From assembly GCF_900573885.1 (NCBI RefSeq), contig NZ_UPSE01000453.1, positions 1-64,000 of the forward strand: a DNA stretch of 64,000 nucleotides, read 5' to 3'. Shown in pieces: positions 45,447-54,677 of the stretch (position 1 is the stretch's first letter; each line of letters starts with the position of its first letter). The translations under genes were made by a program, and so were the position numbers. The notes under the pieces are model-generated. The model made no database searches. It saw only the letters and a program-made list of their open reading frames with translations, and had not been told where the DNA came from. Source of the stretch: Pseudomonas viridiflava (GTDB taxonomy: Bacteria; Pseudomonadota; Gammaproteobacteria; Pseudomonadales; Pseudomonadaceae).

Positions 45447-46578
45447 AATCCGCATTTTCCTGCTTGAACGGCAACAAGGTTTTCGCCTCCTCTGCATAAG
45501 CTCGAATGCCTTCGCGCTCATCCTGCAGAAAATTCTCCACCGCATCGCGCAATCCCGGATGACACAAGTAGTGCCATGACTGCGTGATTACCGGTTCAAA
45601 GCCGCGAATCAGCTTGTGCTCGCCCTGCGCGCCGGCGTCGAAACGCTGCAAGCCCTGGCCTATCGCATAGTCCATGCCCTGGTAGAAACAGGTCTCGAAA
45701 TGCAGGCGGTCGAACTCCGCCAGGCATCCCCAATAACGCCCGTACAAACTGTCGCCGCCCACCAGGCTGAACGCCATGGCCACCGGCCGCGCGCCCTGAA
45801 TGGCGAACACCACGCGAATCGCCTCGGGCATGCGCTCGGCCAACACGCTGAAGAAGGCGCGGGTCAGATACGGCATCTGGCCGCGCACGGCGTACGTGTT
45901 GGCGTAGCAGGCGTAAACGAAATCCCACTGCGCCTCTGTCAGCGCCTTGCCTTCGTACCACTCAAACTCAATGCCCTGCCCCGCCACTTGCTCGCGCTCC
46001 TTGCGCATTTGTTTGCGCTTGCGCGAGGCGAGTACGTCGAGGAAATCGGCGAAGTCTCGGTAGCCGCGGTTCTGCCAGTGAAACTGACAGCCCAGGCGTT
46101 GCAGCCAGTTTTCGCGGCCGTCGAGCAAGGCGTTGGCGAGTTCGTCGGTGAAGTTGATATGCAGACTGGAAAGACCCTGCGCCGGTAAATCGGCAGTCAG
46201 CTCGTTGAGCAGCATCGAGGCGCTATCGGGCAAGCCCAGCAGACGCGGCCCCGTCACGGGCGAGAACGGTACGGCCCCCAGCAGCTTGGGGTAATAAGGA
46301 ATACCGGCGCGCTGGCAGGCATCGGCCCAGCCATGGTCGAACACGTATTCGCCGTAGGAGTGGCTTTTCAAATACGCCGGCAAGGCTGCCTGCAACTGGC
46401 CGTCCTCGTTCACCCACACGCGATGCGAGGCCCGCCAACCGCTGCGCCCACCCACGCTGACGCTGTCTTCCAGCGCCGAGAGAAACGCATGGCGCAAAAA
46501 CGGCTGCGACTCGGGCAGCAGCGCGTCCCAGGCTTGCGCGGGAATGGCGGACAGGGAGTCGATAATGTGCACAGGCAT
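45433..46578 (-). CDS. GNAT/FemAB-like acyltransferase (DUF482 family)
   Basis: This 381-residue cytosolic protein belongs to the peptidogalycan biosynthesis/DUF482 group within the GNAT superfamily. Diagnostic segments are FLRHAFLSALEDS near the N-terminus, FHWQNRGYRDFADFLDVLASRKRKQMRKER cut short here, and the late LYGRYWGCLAEFDRLHFE and GAQGEHKLIRGF. It probably transfers an acyl or aminoacyl group; the substrate is unknown. I chose ATG 46578 over an upstream GTG 46590. Confidence 0.85.
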   Translation of the reverse strand: MPVHIIDSLSAIPAQAWDALLPESQPFLRHAFLSALEDSVSVGGRSGWRASHRVWVNEDGQLQAALPAYLKSHSYGEYVFDHGWADACQRAGIPYYPKLLGAVPFSPVTGPRLLGLPDSASMLLNELTADLPAQGLSSLHINFTDELANALLDGRENWLQRLGCQFHWQNRGYRDFADFLDVLASRKRKQMRKEREQVAGQGIEFEWYEGKALTEAQWDFVYACYANTYAVRGQMPYLTRAFFSVLAERMPEAIRVVFAIQGARPVAMAFSLVGGDSLYGRYWGCLAEFDRLHFETCFYQGMDYAIGQGLQRFDAGAQGEHKLIRGFEPVITQSWHYLCHPGLRDAVENFLQDEREGIRAYAEEAKTLLPFKQENADSQDR

Positions 46579-46644
46579 GGGCGATTCCACAGCGGGTTAG
46601 ACGGCCCGGTCATCATAACGGCAGCTTGGCGGATAAGGTCAAAA

Positions 46645-46690
46645 GCATCGCGGCTGAAGCCGCTCCTACAGATGTGCGCAGCCGCGATGC
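46645..46690. repeat. REP palindrome
   Basis: GCATCGCGGCTGAAGCCGCT with CCTACAG and a trailing GCAGCCGCGATGC is the Pseudomonas REP motif, between converging terminators. Confidence 0.75.
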
Positions 46691-46712
46691 GCTTCTATTA
46701 ATACGCGCCCAT

Positions 46713-46738
46713 AAAAAAGCCCCGCACTGGGCGGGGCT
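46713..46738 (-). terminator. Terminator after the phosphate porin gene
   Basis: The minus strand reads AGCCCCGC-CCAGT-GCGGGGCTTTTTT, a strong stem with a T run. Confidence 0.88.
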
Positions 46739-46777
46739 AAAGTAAGGAGCAGAACCTTTGTTGCGTGGAGCTACAGC

Positions 46778-48112
46778 TTAGAAAACGTATTGGGCGCGAA
46801 TCACGAAGCCGTCGCCGCTGTCATCACCTTCACGGTTAGTGATTTTGTCGGTTTTGACTTTGGTGTACATGCCGCTGATTTTCACTGCTTCGTTGGCGTA
46901 CCAGTTCACGCCCACGTTATGCACTTTGGCCGACGTGTCGTCCGCTTCGCGCAGGAAAGTGGTAGTGGCAGCAGGGGTCGGAGCGGTTACGGCTACATCG
47001 TTGTCAACCGAGAGGCTGTCGTAGCGGTAGTAAACTTCCCAAGCACCGATTTCCTTGTTGGCAGGCTTGATAGCGTCGAACTTGCCCATTTTGTAGCCGC
47101 GCGCTTCGCCGGTCAGGGTGTATGCAACCTGAGCGTAGAAACCGTCGCCTTCTACATCAGACTGAGGGCCATCGGAGTCGGTTTTGCGCTTGAAGTATTC
47201 ACCTTGCACCGAGAACGGGCCGGTAGCGAATGCAGCTTCCAGACCGGCAGCGGTATCGTCGCCCCAGAACTGGGTGGCGGCGTTGGAACCACCGAGCACA
47301 GCGCGGTTACCCAGGTTGCCGACCGAGTTGCCACCGTTGGTTTCAACACCACGCATGCCCAGACGGGAACGGTAGCGAGCATCAGCGGAAGTCACGTCGC
47401 TGAGGTCACGCTGCGCCAGGTTCAGACCGAAGTGCAAAACGTTGCCAGCCTCGGCGAATGGAGCGATTACCAGACGACCGTTGTACTGCTTGACGCTGTC
47501 GCCTTCGTCATCGTTGGCGTCTTTACTGGTCACGCTACCCGAGGCATAGCCCCAGTTGCTGATCAGGTACTGCAACTGAACACCCAGACCATCCTGGTGA
47601 GTGTTGACCCAGTCGATCATTTCGTTAGGAGCGCTACGTTCCAGAGCCGTTACCCACTTGGAGCTGGTGGCTTTTTCCAGACCGAAATCAGGGTCGAAAC
47701 GACCGGCGCGGATAACCAGAGGGGTGAAACCTGTGTAGCTGAAAGAAGCTTCGTCAAAGTTACCGCTGTTTGCTTGACCGTTACCGGAGTTTTCCGAGAA
47801 GTCATAGGCTACGGCGTAAGCCCAATCGGTGTAGGCAACACCGGACAGTTCCAGGTACGCACGACGGAAATAGGCAGCGTCAGCGGTGTCGCCGTTGCGG
47901 GTGTAGAAACCGTCGAAGCGACCGTAGTCAGCCTGCAAGCGACCGCCCAGCTTGAAGCTGAACGATTTGTCAGTAGTAGCCACTTCAAGGCCACCTTTAG
48001 TTTTTACAACGATGTCAGCGCCGTCAGTAGTAACGGTACCGGCGAAAGCCTGGGCGGAAATGGCCAGGGCCAGGGCGCTGGCGGCAATACCGGCGAAGTG
48101 CTTACGGATCAT
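46778..48112 (-). CDS. oprP: OprP/OprO-family phosphate or polyphosphate porin
   Basis: This 444-residue outer-membrane porin has a signal peptide (about residues 1-24, [15 protein letters not shown]), followed by a 16-strand barrel with OprP-family segments [30 protein letters not shown] and the C-terminal VIRAQYVF ending in Phe, as Omp85 substrates do. The group selects anions through a line of basic residues; whether this copy prefers phosphate, pyrophosphate or another anion cannot be judged. A PHO-box-like element lies about 235 bases upstream, though oriented the other way. Confidence 0.82.
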   Translation of the reverse strand: MIRKHFAGIAASALALAISAQAFAGTVTTDGADIVVKTKGGLEVATTDKSFSFKLGGRLQADYGRFDGFYTRNGDTADAAYFRRAYLELSGVAYTDWAYAVAYDFSENSGNGQANSGNFDEASFSYTGFTPLVIRAGRFDPDFGLEKATSSKWVTALERSAPNEMIDWVNTHQDGLGVQLQYLISNWGYASGSVTSKDANDDEGDSVKQYNGRLVIAPFAEAGNVLHFGLNLAQRDLSDVTSADARYRSRLGMRGVETNGGNSVGNLGNRAVLGGSNAATQFWGDDTAAGLEAAFATGPFSVQGEYFKRKTDSDGPQSDVEGDGFYAQVAYTLTGEARGYKMGKFDAIKPANKEIGAWEVYYRYDSLSVDNDVAVTAPTPAATTTFLREADDTSAKVHNVGVNWYANEAVKISGMYTKVKTDKITNREGDDSGDGFVIRAQYVF

Positions 48113-48634
48113 CGAAGAATTCCCCTATTGGTCTTTGAAATACACCCGAGCGGCTGGCTCGTTTGTGCTGGGGGAATACTGGCGGGGGGTTATTTCAGCT
48201 CAGTTGCTTTTATATAAATGTTTTATGACAAAGGAACTTTTTTACTCCGAATAGTAATAACCATCCAGCCGCTCTAGGACGAGGCTTTCAGCCATTTTTC
48301 TGGCACTCTGCCAGCAGTACGGAAAGCGATTTTGCCGTAAACAGAGCTGTCATATACCTGCGATACAGCAACCTCCCTTCCGTCTGCAGTCGGAAGGATT
48401 TGTAGGAATTTTCGGCAGGTTTCACGCGAAAATGACGCGTCTCCCGAGCATGGGACCGGCCAAATAACCTATCGATTTTATCGATTCTAAAGCGGCGTTT
48501 TTTGCACTTTTACTCCGCGCCATTCCGATAGATCATGGCACCCAACACCAGCGGCATCCCACCGTCTGATTCGCGCTTTCCAGCAGACCAGACCCAACGA
48601 GCGCCACCTGGCTAACCAATGGAGGACACAAGTC
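48113..48634. other. Divergent intergenic region between porin and pirin genes
   Basis: This 522-base gap has no ORF of note. Next to the porin it is AT-rich (TTTTATATAAATGTTTTATGAC, here 48208-48229), a likely promoter zone. A PHO-box-like sequence lies at 48347-48364. CCTATCGATTTTATCGATTC (48468-48487) contains two ATCGAT palindromes. Confidence 0.5.
48347..48364 (+). promoter_or_regulatory. PHO-box-like PhoB site
   Basis: CTGTCAT-ATAC-CTGCGAT fits the 7-4-7 layout of PHO boxes (CTGTCAT-N4-CTGTCAT): the first half is perfect and the second matches five of seven. It is on the strand of the pirin gene but lies between it and a phosphate-type porin. Regulation of either gene is inferred. Confidence 0.45.
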
Positions 48635-49333
48635 ATGATCGAACGTCGACCTTTTGAGCAGATGGGTGGTGCCAACCACGGCTGGCTGAACGCTCGCCAT
48701 CACTTCTCGTTTGCCGAGTATTACGATCCGGCCCGGATGAACTGGGGTCAGTTGCGCGTGTGGAACGACGATGAAATCGCTCCGCAAAGCGGCTTCCCTC
48801 GCCACCCGCACCGGGACATGGAAATCATCACCTATGTGCGTGAAGGTGCCATTACTCACCAGGACAACCTGGGCAACACAGGCCGCACCGAAGCCGGTGA
48901 TGTGCAGGTGATGAGTGCCGGTACGGGCATCGCCCACAGCGAGTACAACCTTGAGGATGAAACCACCAAGATCTTCCAGATCTGGATTCAGCCCACCGAG
49001 TTCAACTCGCCGCCGTCCTGGGGCGCCAAGCCGTTCCCTAAAGGCGAACGCGCCGGCGGCTTCGTGACGCTGGCCAGCGGTGACAAAGACGACAGCGAAG
49101 CCCTGCACATCCGTGCAGACGCCCGCTTGAGCGCGGCCACCCTGAAAGCCGGTCAGCAAACCGAATACCGCCTTGGCAGCAACCGCAAGGCGTACCTGGT
49201 GGCGGCCAGCGGTGTGATCAGCGTCAACGGCGTACAAGCCAATGCCCGCGACGGCGTGGCGGTCAGCGGTGAAGATGTGTTGGTCTTCAACGCGGTGGAA
49301 GATGCTGAAATCATCCTGGTGGATGTGGCGTGA
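48635..49333 (+). CDS. Pirin family protein
   Basis: This 232-residue bicupin has the N-terminal cupin with metal-ligand motifs FPRHPHRDMEI and the following HSEYNLEDE (three His and one Glu expected) at about residues 52-105, so a mononuclear iron or similar metal site is likely. Bacterial YhhW-type pirins oxidise quercetin in vitro; physiological roles vary. The first ATG follows a GGAGG site. A terminator follows. Confidence 0.92.
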   Translation: MIERRPFEQMGGANHGWLNARHHFSFAEYYDPARMNWGQLRVWNDDEIAPQSGFPRHPHRDMEIITYVREGAITHQDNLGNTGRTEAGDVQVMSAGTGIAHSEYNLEDETTKIFQIWIQPTEFNSPPSWGAKPFPKGERAGGFVTLASGDKDDSEALHIRADARLSAATLKAGQQTEYRLGSNRKAYLVAASGVISVNGVQANARDGVAVSGEDVLVFNAVEDAEIILVDVA

Positions 49334-49356
49334 TTCCTCGCCTCGCGCAATAACAA

Positions 49357-49383
49357 GAAGCAGCCTTCGGGCTGCTTTTTTTA
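49357..49383 (+). terminator. Terminator after pirin gene
   Basis: AGAAGCAGCC-TTCG-GGCTGCTTTTTTT is a stable UUCG tetraloop hairpin with a T run. Confidence 0.92.
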
Positions 49384-49453
49384 TGCCTGCCGACCGTGCG
49401 CCTGAGGTCATCTCACGCTAGGCTACGACTCCTTTTGCGCCGGAGCTGCCGCC

Positions 49454-50122
49454 ATGAGCCAAGACATCGAAGCAAGCCAGGAAACGGGCGCCTCTGCCCC
49501 CGCCGTAGAACCGCTCACCGCCACCGAAGCCCGCGTGCTCGGTTGCCTGGTCGAGAAGCAAGCCACCACCCCGGAAACCTACCCGCTCACGCTTAATGCG
49601 GTGGTGCTGGCGTGCAATCAGAAAACCAGCCGCGAGCCGGTGATGAACCTGACCCAGGGCCAGGTCGCCCAGGCGTTGCGTGCGCTTGAAGGGCGCGGCA
49701 TGGCGCGACTGGTAATGGGTAGCCGTGCCGATCGCTGGGAACACCGTGCCGACAAGGCGCTGGAACTGGTACCGGCGCAGGTGATTCTGCTGAGTCTGCT
49801 GCTGTTGCGCGGGCCGCAAACGCTGAATGAACTGCTGACTCGCAGCTCACGCATGCACGACTTCGACGACGTTGCCGCGCTGCAACACCAGCTCGAGCGC
49901 CTCGCCAGTCGTGGTTTGGCTGTGCTCGTGCCGCGTCAGGCGGGGCAGCGGGAAGACCGCTATATGCATTTGCTGGCCAGCCCGGAAGAAATGGCGGCGG
50001 CGATTGCCAGCAGTGGGCGCAGCGACAGCCCGGCGCCTTCGCAGTCGCGGATTGATGAACTGGAAGAGCGCGTGGCGCAGTTAGAGGCGCGGTTGGCGGC
50101 GCTGGAGCAGGCGAACGGGTGA
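49454..50122 (+). CDS. yceH: YceH/DUF480 family protein
   Basis: This 222-residue protein has two winged-helix units typical of DUF480. [20 protein letters not shown] (about residues 25-44) and [10 protein letters not shown] are the family hallmark, and [18 protein letters not shown] marks the second unit. A C-terminal coiled coil (about 195-220, [19 protein letters not shown]) follows. The biological function is unknown, but the fold suggests DNA binding. Confidence 0.92.
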   Translation: MSQDIEASQETGASAPAVEPLTATEARVLGCLVEKQATTPETYPLTLNAVVLACNQKTSREPVMNLTQGQVAQALRALEGRGMARLVMGSRADRWEHRADKALELVPAQVILLSLLLLRGPQTLNELLTRSSRMHDFDDVAALQHQLERLASRGLAVLVPRQAGQREDRYMHLLASPEEMAAAIASSGRSDSPAPSQSRIDELEERVAQLEARLAALEQANG

Positions 50123-50152
50123 TCACGCGTTCCCTGATGGCCCGAGTAGAGG

Positions 50153-50281
50153 CCGGCCCTCTCCCCTAGCCCCTCTCGCCTGTCCGGCCGACCTAGCGGG
50201 AGAGGGGAACAGAACTGGGTCGCGGCGACTAACTCGGTCGGCCCCCTCGCCCGCTTGCGGGAGAGGGTTGGGGTGAGGGGC
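50153..50281. repeat. CCCTCTCCC-type dispersed repeat
   Basis: CCCTCTCCCCTAGCCCCTCT at the left and GGGAGAGGGTTGGGGTGAGG at the right are inverted arms around inner GGCCGACC/GGTCGGCC. It is of the same class as 27921-28030 and 29263-29357. Confidence 0.7.
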
Positions 50282-50307
50282 CGTTGATGCTGACTTATCC
50301 CGCACAT

Positions 50308-50336
50308 AAAAAAACCGGCACTAGGCCGGTTTTTTA
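50308..50336. terminator. Bidirectional terminator between yceH and GST genes
   Basis: AAAAAAACCGGC-ACTA-GGCCGGTTTTTTAA has a GC stem with A and T flanks, between converging genes. Confidence 0.85.
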
Positions 50337-50352
50337 ACGCCGCAAACTTCGA

Positions 50353-50955
50353 TCAATCCAGCATCCCCACATGCTTCGGATGGCTCGCTACCCGCGCCAA
50401 CCAGGCGCGCACCGCCGGGTACGGTTCAAGATCGAAGCCGCCTTCATGCGCGACGTGGGTGTAGGCATACAGCGCAATGTCGGCAATGGAGTAATGATCA
50501 CCGACCAGATAATCGGTGAGCTTCAACTGCTGCTCCATCACTTTCAGCGCCTTGTAGCCGCCCTTGCGGGTGGCTTCATATTCGGCGCGGCGCTCTTCCG
50601 GCAGCCCTTGGTACAGTTTGATAAACCGCGCCACGGCAATGTACGGCTCATGGCTGTACTGCTCGAAGAACTGCCACTGCAGCACTTGCGTGCGCAGGCG
50701 CGGTTCGGTGGGCAAAAATTCGCTGCCGTCGGCGAGGAAATTCAGAATCGCGTTGGACTCCCACAAGCACGTGCCGTCTTCGAACTGCAGCACGGGAATT
50801 TTGCCGTTGGGGTTCATGGCGAGAAATTCCGGGGTCTGGGTTTCGCCCTTGAGAATATCCACCGGCACCCACTTCGACTCTTTGCCGAGCAGGTGCAGCA
50901 TCAGTTTGACCTTGTAGCAGTTGCCGGAGAGGTAATCGCCGTAAACCTTGTACAT
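50353..50955 (-). CDS. Glutathione S-transferase family protein
   Basis: This 200-residue protein has a thioredoxin-like N-terminal domain (about residues 1-78, with NGKIPVLQFEDGTCLWESNAI where Glu-Ser binds the glutathione gamma-glutamate). An all-helical C-terminal domain follows (about 88-200, with YLVGDHYSIADIALYAYTH). It probably conjugates or transfers glutathione in detoxification; the substrate is unknown. A 33-base gap separates it from the aminotransferase gene just upstream, in the same direction. Confidence 0.93.
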   Translation of the reverse strand: MYKVYGDYLSGNCYKVKLMLHLLGKESKWVPVDILKGETQTPEFLAMNPNGKIPVLQFEDGTCLWESNAILNFLADGSEFLPTEPRLRTQVLQWQFFEQYSHEPYIAVARFIKLYQGLPEERRAEYEATRKGGYKALKVMEQQLKLTDYLVGDHYSIADIALYAYTHVAHEGGFDLEPYPAVRAWLARVASHPKHVGMLD

Positions 50956-50988
50956 CGCAACCTCCTGTAGTGCCTGTTCGGTGACGTG

Positions 50989-52155
50989 TTAAGCCGCTTG
51001 TTCCAGTTGCGCCTGACGAATGACGTTAGCCAGACGCGACAGCCCTTCACCCAACCGCTCCGGCGAAATGTGGCTGAAATTCAAGCGCAAGTAGCCGGGG
51101 TTGTCTTCCGGCTTGGCGAAGAAAGGTTCGCCCGGCATAAAGGCCACGTTTTCTTTCAGCGCCGCGTCGAGCAGCGTGCGGGTGTCCAGCGGTTGTTTGA
51201 GGGTGAGCCAGAAGAAAAGGCCGCCTTGCGGTACGTTCCACTCGGCCAGATCGGCGAAGTGCTCTTCCAGCGCCACTTGCATGGCATCGCGACGCACGCG
51301 GTAGAAGTCACGCAGCTCGGCCAGGTGCGACTTGTATTTCTCGGTACCCAGCCATTGCAACGCCTGCCACTGGCCAACGCGGTTGGTGTGCAAATCGGCG
51401 GACTGTTTCAAGCGCAACAGGTGCGGGTACAGGTCCGGCGTGGCGATCAAAAAGCCGACACGCAGGCCCGGCAGCAAGGTTTTCGACACGGTGCCGGTGT
51501 AGATCCAGCTGGTCTTTTTCAAACGGCTGACAATCGGCGTGGCACTGCCGGCGTCGAATACCAGCTCGCGGTAAGGCTCGTCTTCAATCAGCGTTACGCC
51601 GAACTCATCGAGCAGCGCGGCCACGGCGTCGCGCTTGGCTTCGCTGTAGCGCACGGCCGAAGGGTTCTGGAAGGTCGGAATCAAGTAGGCGAACGCCGGC
51701 TTGTGCTGCTCCAGACGCTGACGCAAGGCGTCGAGCTGCGGGCCGTCGGCTTCCTGGGGAACGCTCAGGCAGTCGGCGCCGAACAGTTGAAAGGATTGCA
51801 GTGCGGCGAGGTACGTGGGCGCTTCGAGCAGAATTTCGGTGCCCGGGTCGATAAACAGTTTCGAGGCCAGGTCGAGGGTTTGTTGCGAGCCGCTGACGAT
51901 CAGCACCTGACTGGCGTCGCAGGCGATGCCCAGCGCCCGTGCGTCGGCGGCGATGGCTTCACGCAGGGCCGGTTCGCCCTCGCTCATGCCGTACTGGCCC
52001 ATGCTCAACGGCATGTCGGCCCATTCCACCTTTGGCAGCATCGGCTCGGCAGGCAAACCACCGGCGAAGGACATCACTTCCGGACGTTGCGCAGCCGCCA
52101 GAATTTCGCGGATCAAAGAGCTTTTAAGACGGCTGATACGTTCGGAGAAGGCCAT
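50989..52155 (-). CDS. PLP-dependent aminotransferase, 2-aminoadipate type
   Basis: This 388-residue fold-type-I aminotransferase (class I/II, MocR/LysN-like catalytic domain without a DNA-binding part) starts at MAFSERISRLKSSL. Motifs: PEVMSFAGGLPAEPM, VSGSQQTLDLASKLF, PTFQNPSAVRYS, and the PLP-lysine region TGTVSKTLLPGLRVGF (Lys about residue 229). It resembles 2-aminoadipate or branched-chain/aromatic aminotransferases. A divergent MarR gene lies 97 bases away and may control it. A 13-codon upstream frame is unlikely. Confidence 0.9.
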   Translation of the reverse strand: MAFSERISRLKSSLIREILAAAQRPEVMSFAGGLPAEPMLPKVEWADMPLSMGQYGMSEGEPALREAIAADARALGIACDASQVLIVSGSQQTLDLASKLFIDPGTEILLEAPTYLAALQSFQLFGADCLSVPQEADGPQLDALRQRLEQHKPAFAYLIPTFQNPSAVRYSEAKRDAVAALLDEFGVTLIEDEPYRELVFDAGSATPIVSRLKKTSWIYTGTVSKTLLPGLRVGFLIATPDLYPHLLRLKQSADLHTNRVGQWQALQWLGTEKYKSHLAELRDFYRVRRDAMQVALEEHFADLAEWNVPQGGLFFWLTLKQPLDTRTLLDAALKENVAFMPGEPFFAKPEDNPGYLRLNFSHISPERLGEGLSRLANVIRQAQLEQAA

Positions 52156-52252
52156 ACAAGTCACCGGTAGCAAAGGCAGGGAAAAATAAGTCAAACTGAT
52201 TGACCGAAATCGGCTAAACCGAAACTACGACGATACGGATAACAACGTCAAT

Positions 52253-52690
52253 ATGCTTGACCTTAAAAACTCAACCACTCAGCAAAATGCCATGGAAGCT
52301 TTTTTCTTCGGCTACCAGGCATTCACTGCCAAGGCCGACGAAATGCTCGCGCGCCGGGGCTTGAGCCGCGTGCACCAGCGCATCCTGTTTTTCATTGCCC
52401 GCAGCCCCGGCATGAGCATGAAAGAGCTGTTGGGCGTATTGGGTGTGAGCAAGCAGGCGCTGAATATTCCGCTGCGCCAGCTGCTGGAAATGGACCTGGT
52501 GCACAGCGACGCCGCCACCGACGACAAACGCAAACGCCTGCTCTACCTCACGCCCGAAGGCAGCAAGCTGGAAGGCGCCCTGCGCCGCGAACAGGTGAAA
52601 CTGCTGCGCCGCGCGTTCGATGAAACCGGTGAGGAAGCGGTGAAGGGCTGGTTTGCGGTGAATCAGGCGTTGGCGCAAGGCGCCGAATAG
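52253..52690 (+). CDS. MarR-family transcriptional regulator
   Basis: This 145-residue winged-helix repressor has recognition region MSMKELLGVLGVSKQALNIPLRQL (about residues 57-80, shown in parts as GVLGVSKQALNI) and the wing DAATDDKRKRLLYLTPEG. Helices at both ends suit dimerisation. ATG 52253 or the internal ATG 52292 (MEAFFFGYQAF) could be the start. Divergent orientation to the aminotransferase gene suggests a shared operator in the 97-base gap. Confidence 0.9.
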   Translation: MLDLKNSTTQQNAMEAFFFGYQAFTAKADEMLARRGLSRVHQRILFFIARSPGMSMKELLGVLGVSKQALNIPLRQLLEMDLVHSDAATDDKRKRLLYLTPEGSKLEGALRREQVKLLRRAFDETGEEAVKGWFAVNQALAQGAE

Positions 52691-52787
52691 CCCCGCGCGA
52701 TCTGTACGGCCGTTTGTGCCAATTGCTGTATCGGGACGGCACCCCCGGCCGCCCGTAGGCTGGACGCTCGTTTTGGAGTGGACTGCC

Positions 52788-53390
52788 ATGAGCCTCGAGC
52801 TGTTGATTGCCTTTGTCGCCTTCGCCTTTGTCACGTCCGTGACGCCGGGGCCGAACAATACCATGCTGCTCGCGTCGGGGGTCAATTTCGGCATTCGTCG
52901 TACGGTTCCGCACATGCTGGGTATCAGCGTCGGCCTGATGTCGTTGGTGCTCGCAGTCGGCTTCGGCCTCGGTCAGGTGTTCGAGCAGGTACCCATGCTG
53001 TACGTGATCCTGCGCTACGTCGGCGCCTTGTATCTGCTCTATCTGGCCTGGAAAATTGCTCGCTCCGGCGCGCCCGAAGCCAATGGCGATGAGCGCGGCA
53101 AGCCGTTCAGTTTTGCCCAGGCAGTGGCGTTTCAATGGATCAATCCCAAGGCCTGGATCATGGCGGTCGGCGCCATTACCACCTTTGTGCCGCAACAGAA
53201 TTTCGTCGTGAATGTGCTGCTGATTGCCGCGGTGTTCGCGCTGGTCAATTGCCCCACCATGAGCGTATGGACCGCCGCCGGTAGCCTGCTGCGCAACTGG
53301 TTGCGCAACCCCGCTGCGCTACGTTTTTTCAATATCACCATGGCGCTGCTGCTGGTCGCCTCGCTCTATCCCATTTTCAAGGACGTGTGA
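52788..53390 (+). CDS. LysE/RhtB-family transporter
   Basis: This 200-residue inner-membrane exporter has the signature TPGPNNTMLLASGVNFG (about residues 19-35) and GALYLLYLAWKIARSG. About six helices are visible. The start at MSLELLIAF follows TTTTGGAG; a longer frame from 52716 is not supported. Its TGA abuts the ATG of the next gene with no spacing, so both are one operon. The substrate is unknown. Confidence 0.9.
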   Translation: MSLELLIAFVAFAFVTSVTPGPNNTMLLASGVNFGIRRTVPHMLGISVGLMSLVLAVGFGLGQVFEQVPMLYVILRYVGALYLLYLAWKIARSGAPEANGDERGKPFSFAQAVAFQWINPKAWIMAVGAITTFVPQQNFVVNVLLIAAVFALVNCPTMSVWTAAGSLLRNWLRNPAALRFFNITMALLLVASLYPIFKDV

Positions 53391-54581
53391 ATGGACACCG
53401 CTTCCCCCCAACCGCTCCGCCCGCTCGCCGACAGCTCGCCGTCGGCTGTGGTCGCCGGTTTCATCGCGATGATGACCGGCTATACCAGCTCGCTGGTGTT
53501 GATGTTTCAGGCCGGTCAGGCGGCCGGACTGACCACGGCACAAATCTCGTCGTGGATATGGGCGCTGTCCATTGGTATGGCCATCTGCAGCATTGGGTTG
53601 TCGCTGCGCTATCGCACGCCGATCACCGTGGCCTGGTCGACCCCAGGCGCGGCGCTGCTGATTACCAGCCTGGGCCACGTCAGTTACGGCGAGGCCATCG
53701 GCGCCTACATCACCTGCGCGGTGCTGGTGATTATTTGCGGGCTCACGGGCAGTTTTGAACGACTGGTCAAACGCCTGCCCGGCTCTCTGGCGGCGGCGTT
53801 GCTGGCGGGCATTCTGTTCAAGATTGGCAGCGAAATTTTTGTCGCCGCTCAGCACCGCACCGGTCTGGTGCTGGCGATGCTGTTCACCTATCTACTGGTT
53901 AAACGCGCCCAGCCCCGCTACGCCGTGCTCGCCGCGCTGATCGTCGGCACGGCGCTGGCCGGTGGCATGGGCTTGCTGGATTTCAGTGGCTTTCATTTGC
54001 AGCTGGCGGTGCCGGTGTGGACCACGCCGACCTTCTCCCTGGCCGCCACCATCAGCATTGGCATCCCATTGTTTGTGGTGGCGATGACCTCGCAAAACAT
54101 GCCGGGCATCGCCGTGCTGCGTGCCGACGGTTATACCGTGCCGGCTTCGCCGCTCATCAGCATCACCGGCCTCGCCTCGCTGTTGCTGGCGCCATTTGGC
54201 TCGCATGGCATCAACCTGGCGGCCATCAGCGCGGCGATCTGCACCGGCCCGCACGCCCACGAGGACCACAGCAAACGCTACACCGCAGCCGTGTGGTGTG
54301 GCGTGTTCTACGGCTTCGCCGGCATCTTCGGCGCCACCCTGGCAGCGCTGTTTGCCGCACTGCCGAAAGAGCTGGTGTTGTCGATTGCCGCGCTGGCGCT
54401 GTTTGGCTCGATCATCAACGGTTTGACCAATGCCATGGCCGAACCGAAAGAGCGCGAAGCCGCGCTGATCACCTTTATGGTCACCGCCTCGGGCTTGAGT
54501 TTGTTTTCGATCGGGTCGGCGTTCTGGGGGATTGTGGCGGGGGTTTTGACCTTGCTGATTTTGAATTGGCGTAAGGGCTGA
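53391..54581 (+). CDS. benE: BenE-family benzoate/H+ symporter
   Basis: This 396-residue membrane protein has about twelve hydrophobic segments and matches BenE: VVAGFIAMMTGYTSSLVLMFQ near the N-terminus, RTPITVAWSTPGAALL, and FVVAMTSQNMPGIAVLRADGY (both written in part). BenE proteins import benzoate with protons. No benzoate-degrading genes are nearby, so the substrate may differ. It directly follows the LysE-type gene. Confidence 0.88.
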   Translation: MDTASPQPLRPLADSSPSAVVAGFIAMMTGYTSSLVLMFQAGQAAGLTTAQISSWIWALSIGMAICSIGLSLRYRTPITVAWSTPGAALLITSLGHVSYGEAIGAYITCAVLVIICGLTGSFERLVKRLPGSLAAALLAGILFKIGSEIFVAAQHRTGLVLAMLFTYLLVKRAQPRYAVLAALIVGTALAGGMGLLDFSGFHLQLAVPVWTTPTFSLAATISIGIPLFVVAMTSQNMPGIAVLRADGYTVPASPLISITGLASLLLAPFGSHGINLAAISAAICTGPHAHEDHSKRYTAAVWCGVFYGFAGIFGATLAALFAALPKELVLSIAALALFGSIINGLTNAMAEPKEREAALITFMVTASGLSLFSIGSAFWGIVAGVLTLLILNWRKG

Positions 54582-54593
54582 GGCTTCAAAAAA

Positions 54594-54657
54594 CATCGCG
54601 GCTAAAGCCGCTCCCACAGGAACGCACGAACCTGTGGGAGCGGCTTTAGCCGCGATG
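54594..54657. repeat. Perfect REP double palindrome
   Basis: CATCGCGGCTAAAGCCGCTC followed by CCACAGG (54594-54620) and its exact 27-base complement (54631-54657) surround ten bases. This is a clean REP-pair unit between converging genes and probably also acts as a transcription barrier. Confidence 0.9.
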
Positions 54658-54677
54658 CTCTTCAATGTCTCGCAAAC

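Noticed and set aside
54594-54657. The perfect inverted repeat as an insertion-sequence end
   Set aside because: It matches the common REP motif found four times in these spacers, with no transposase.
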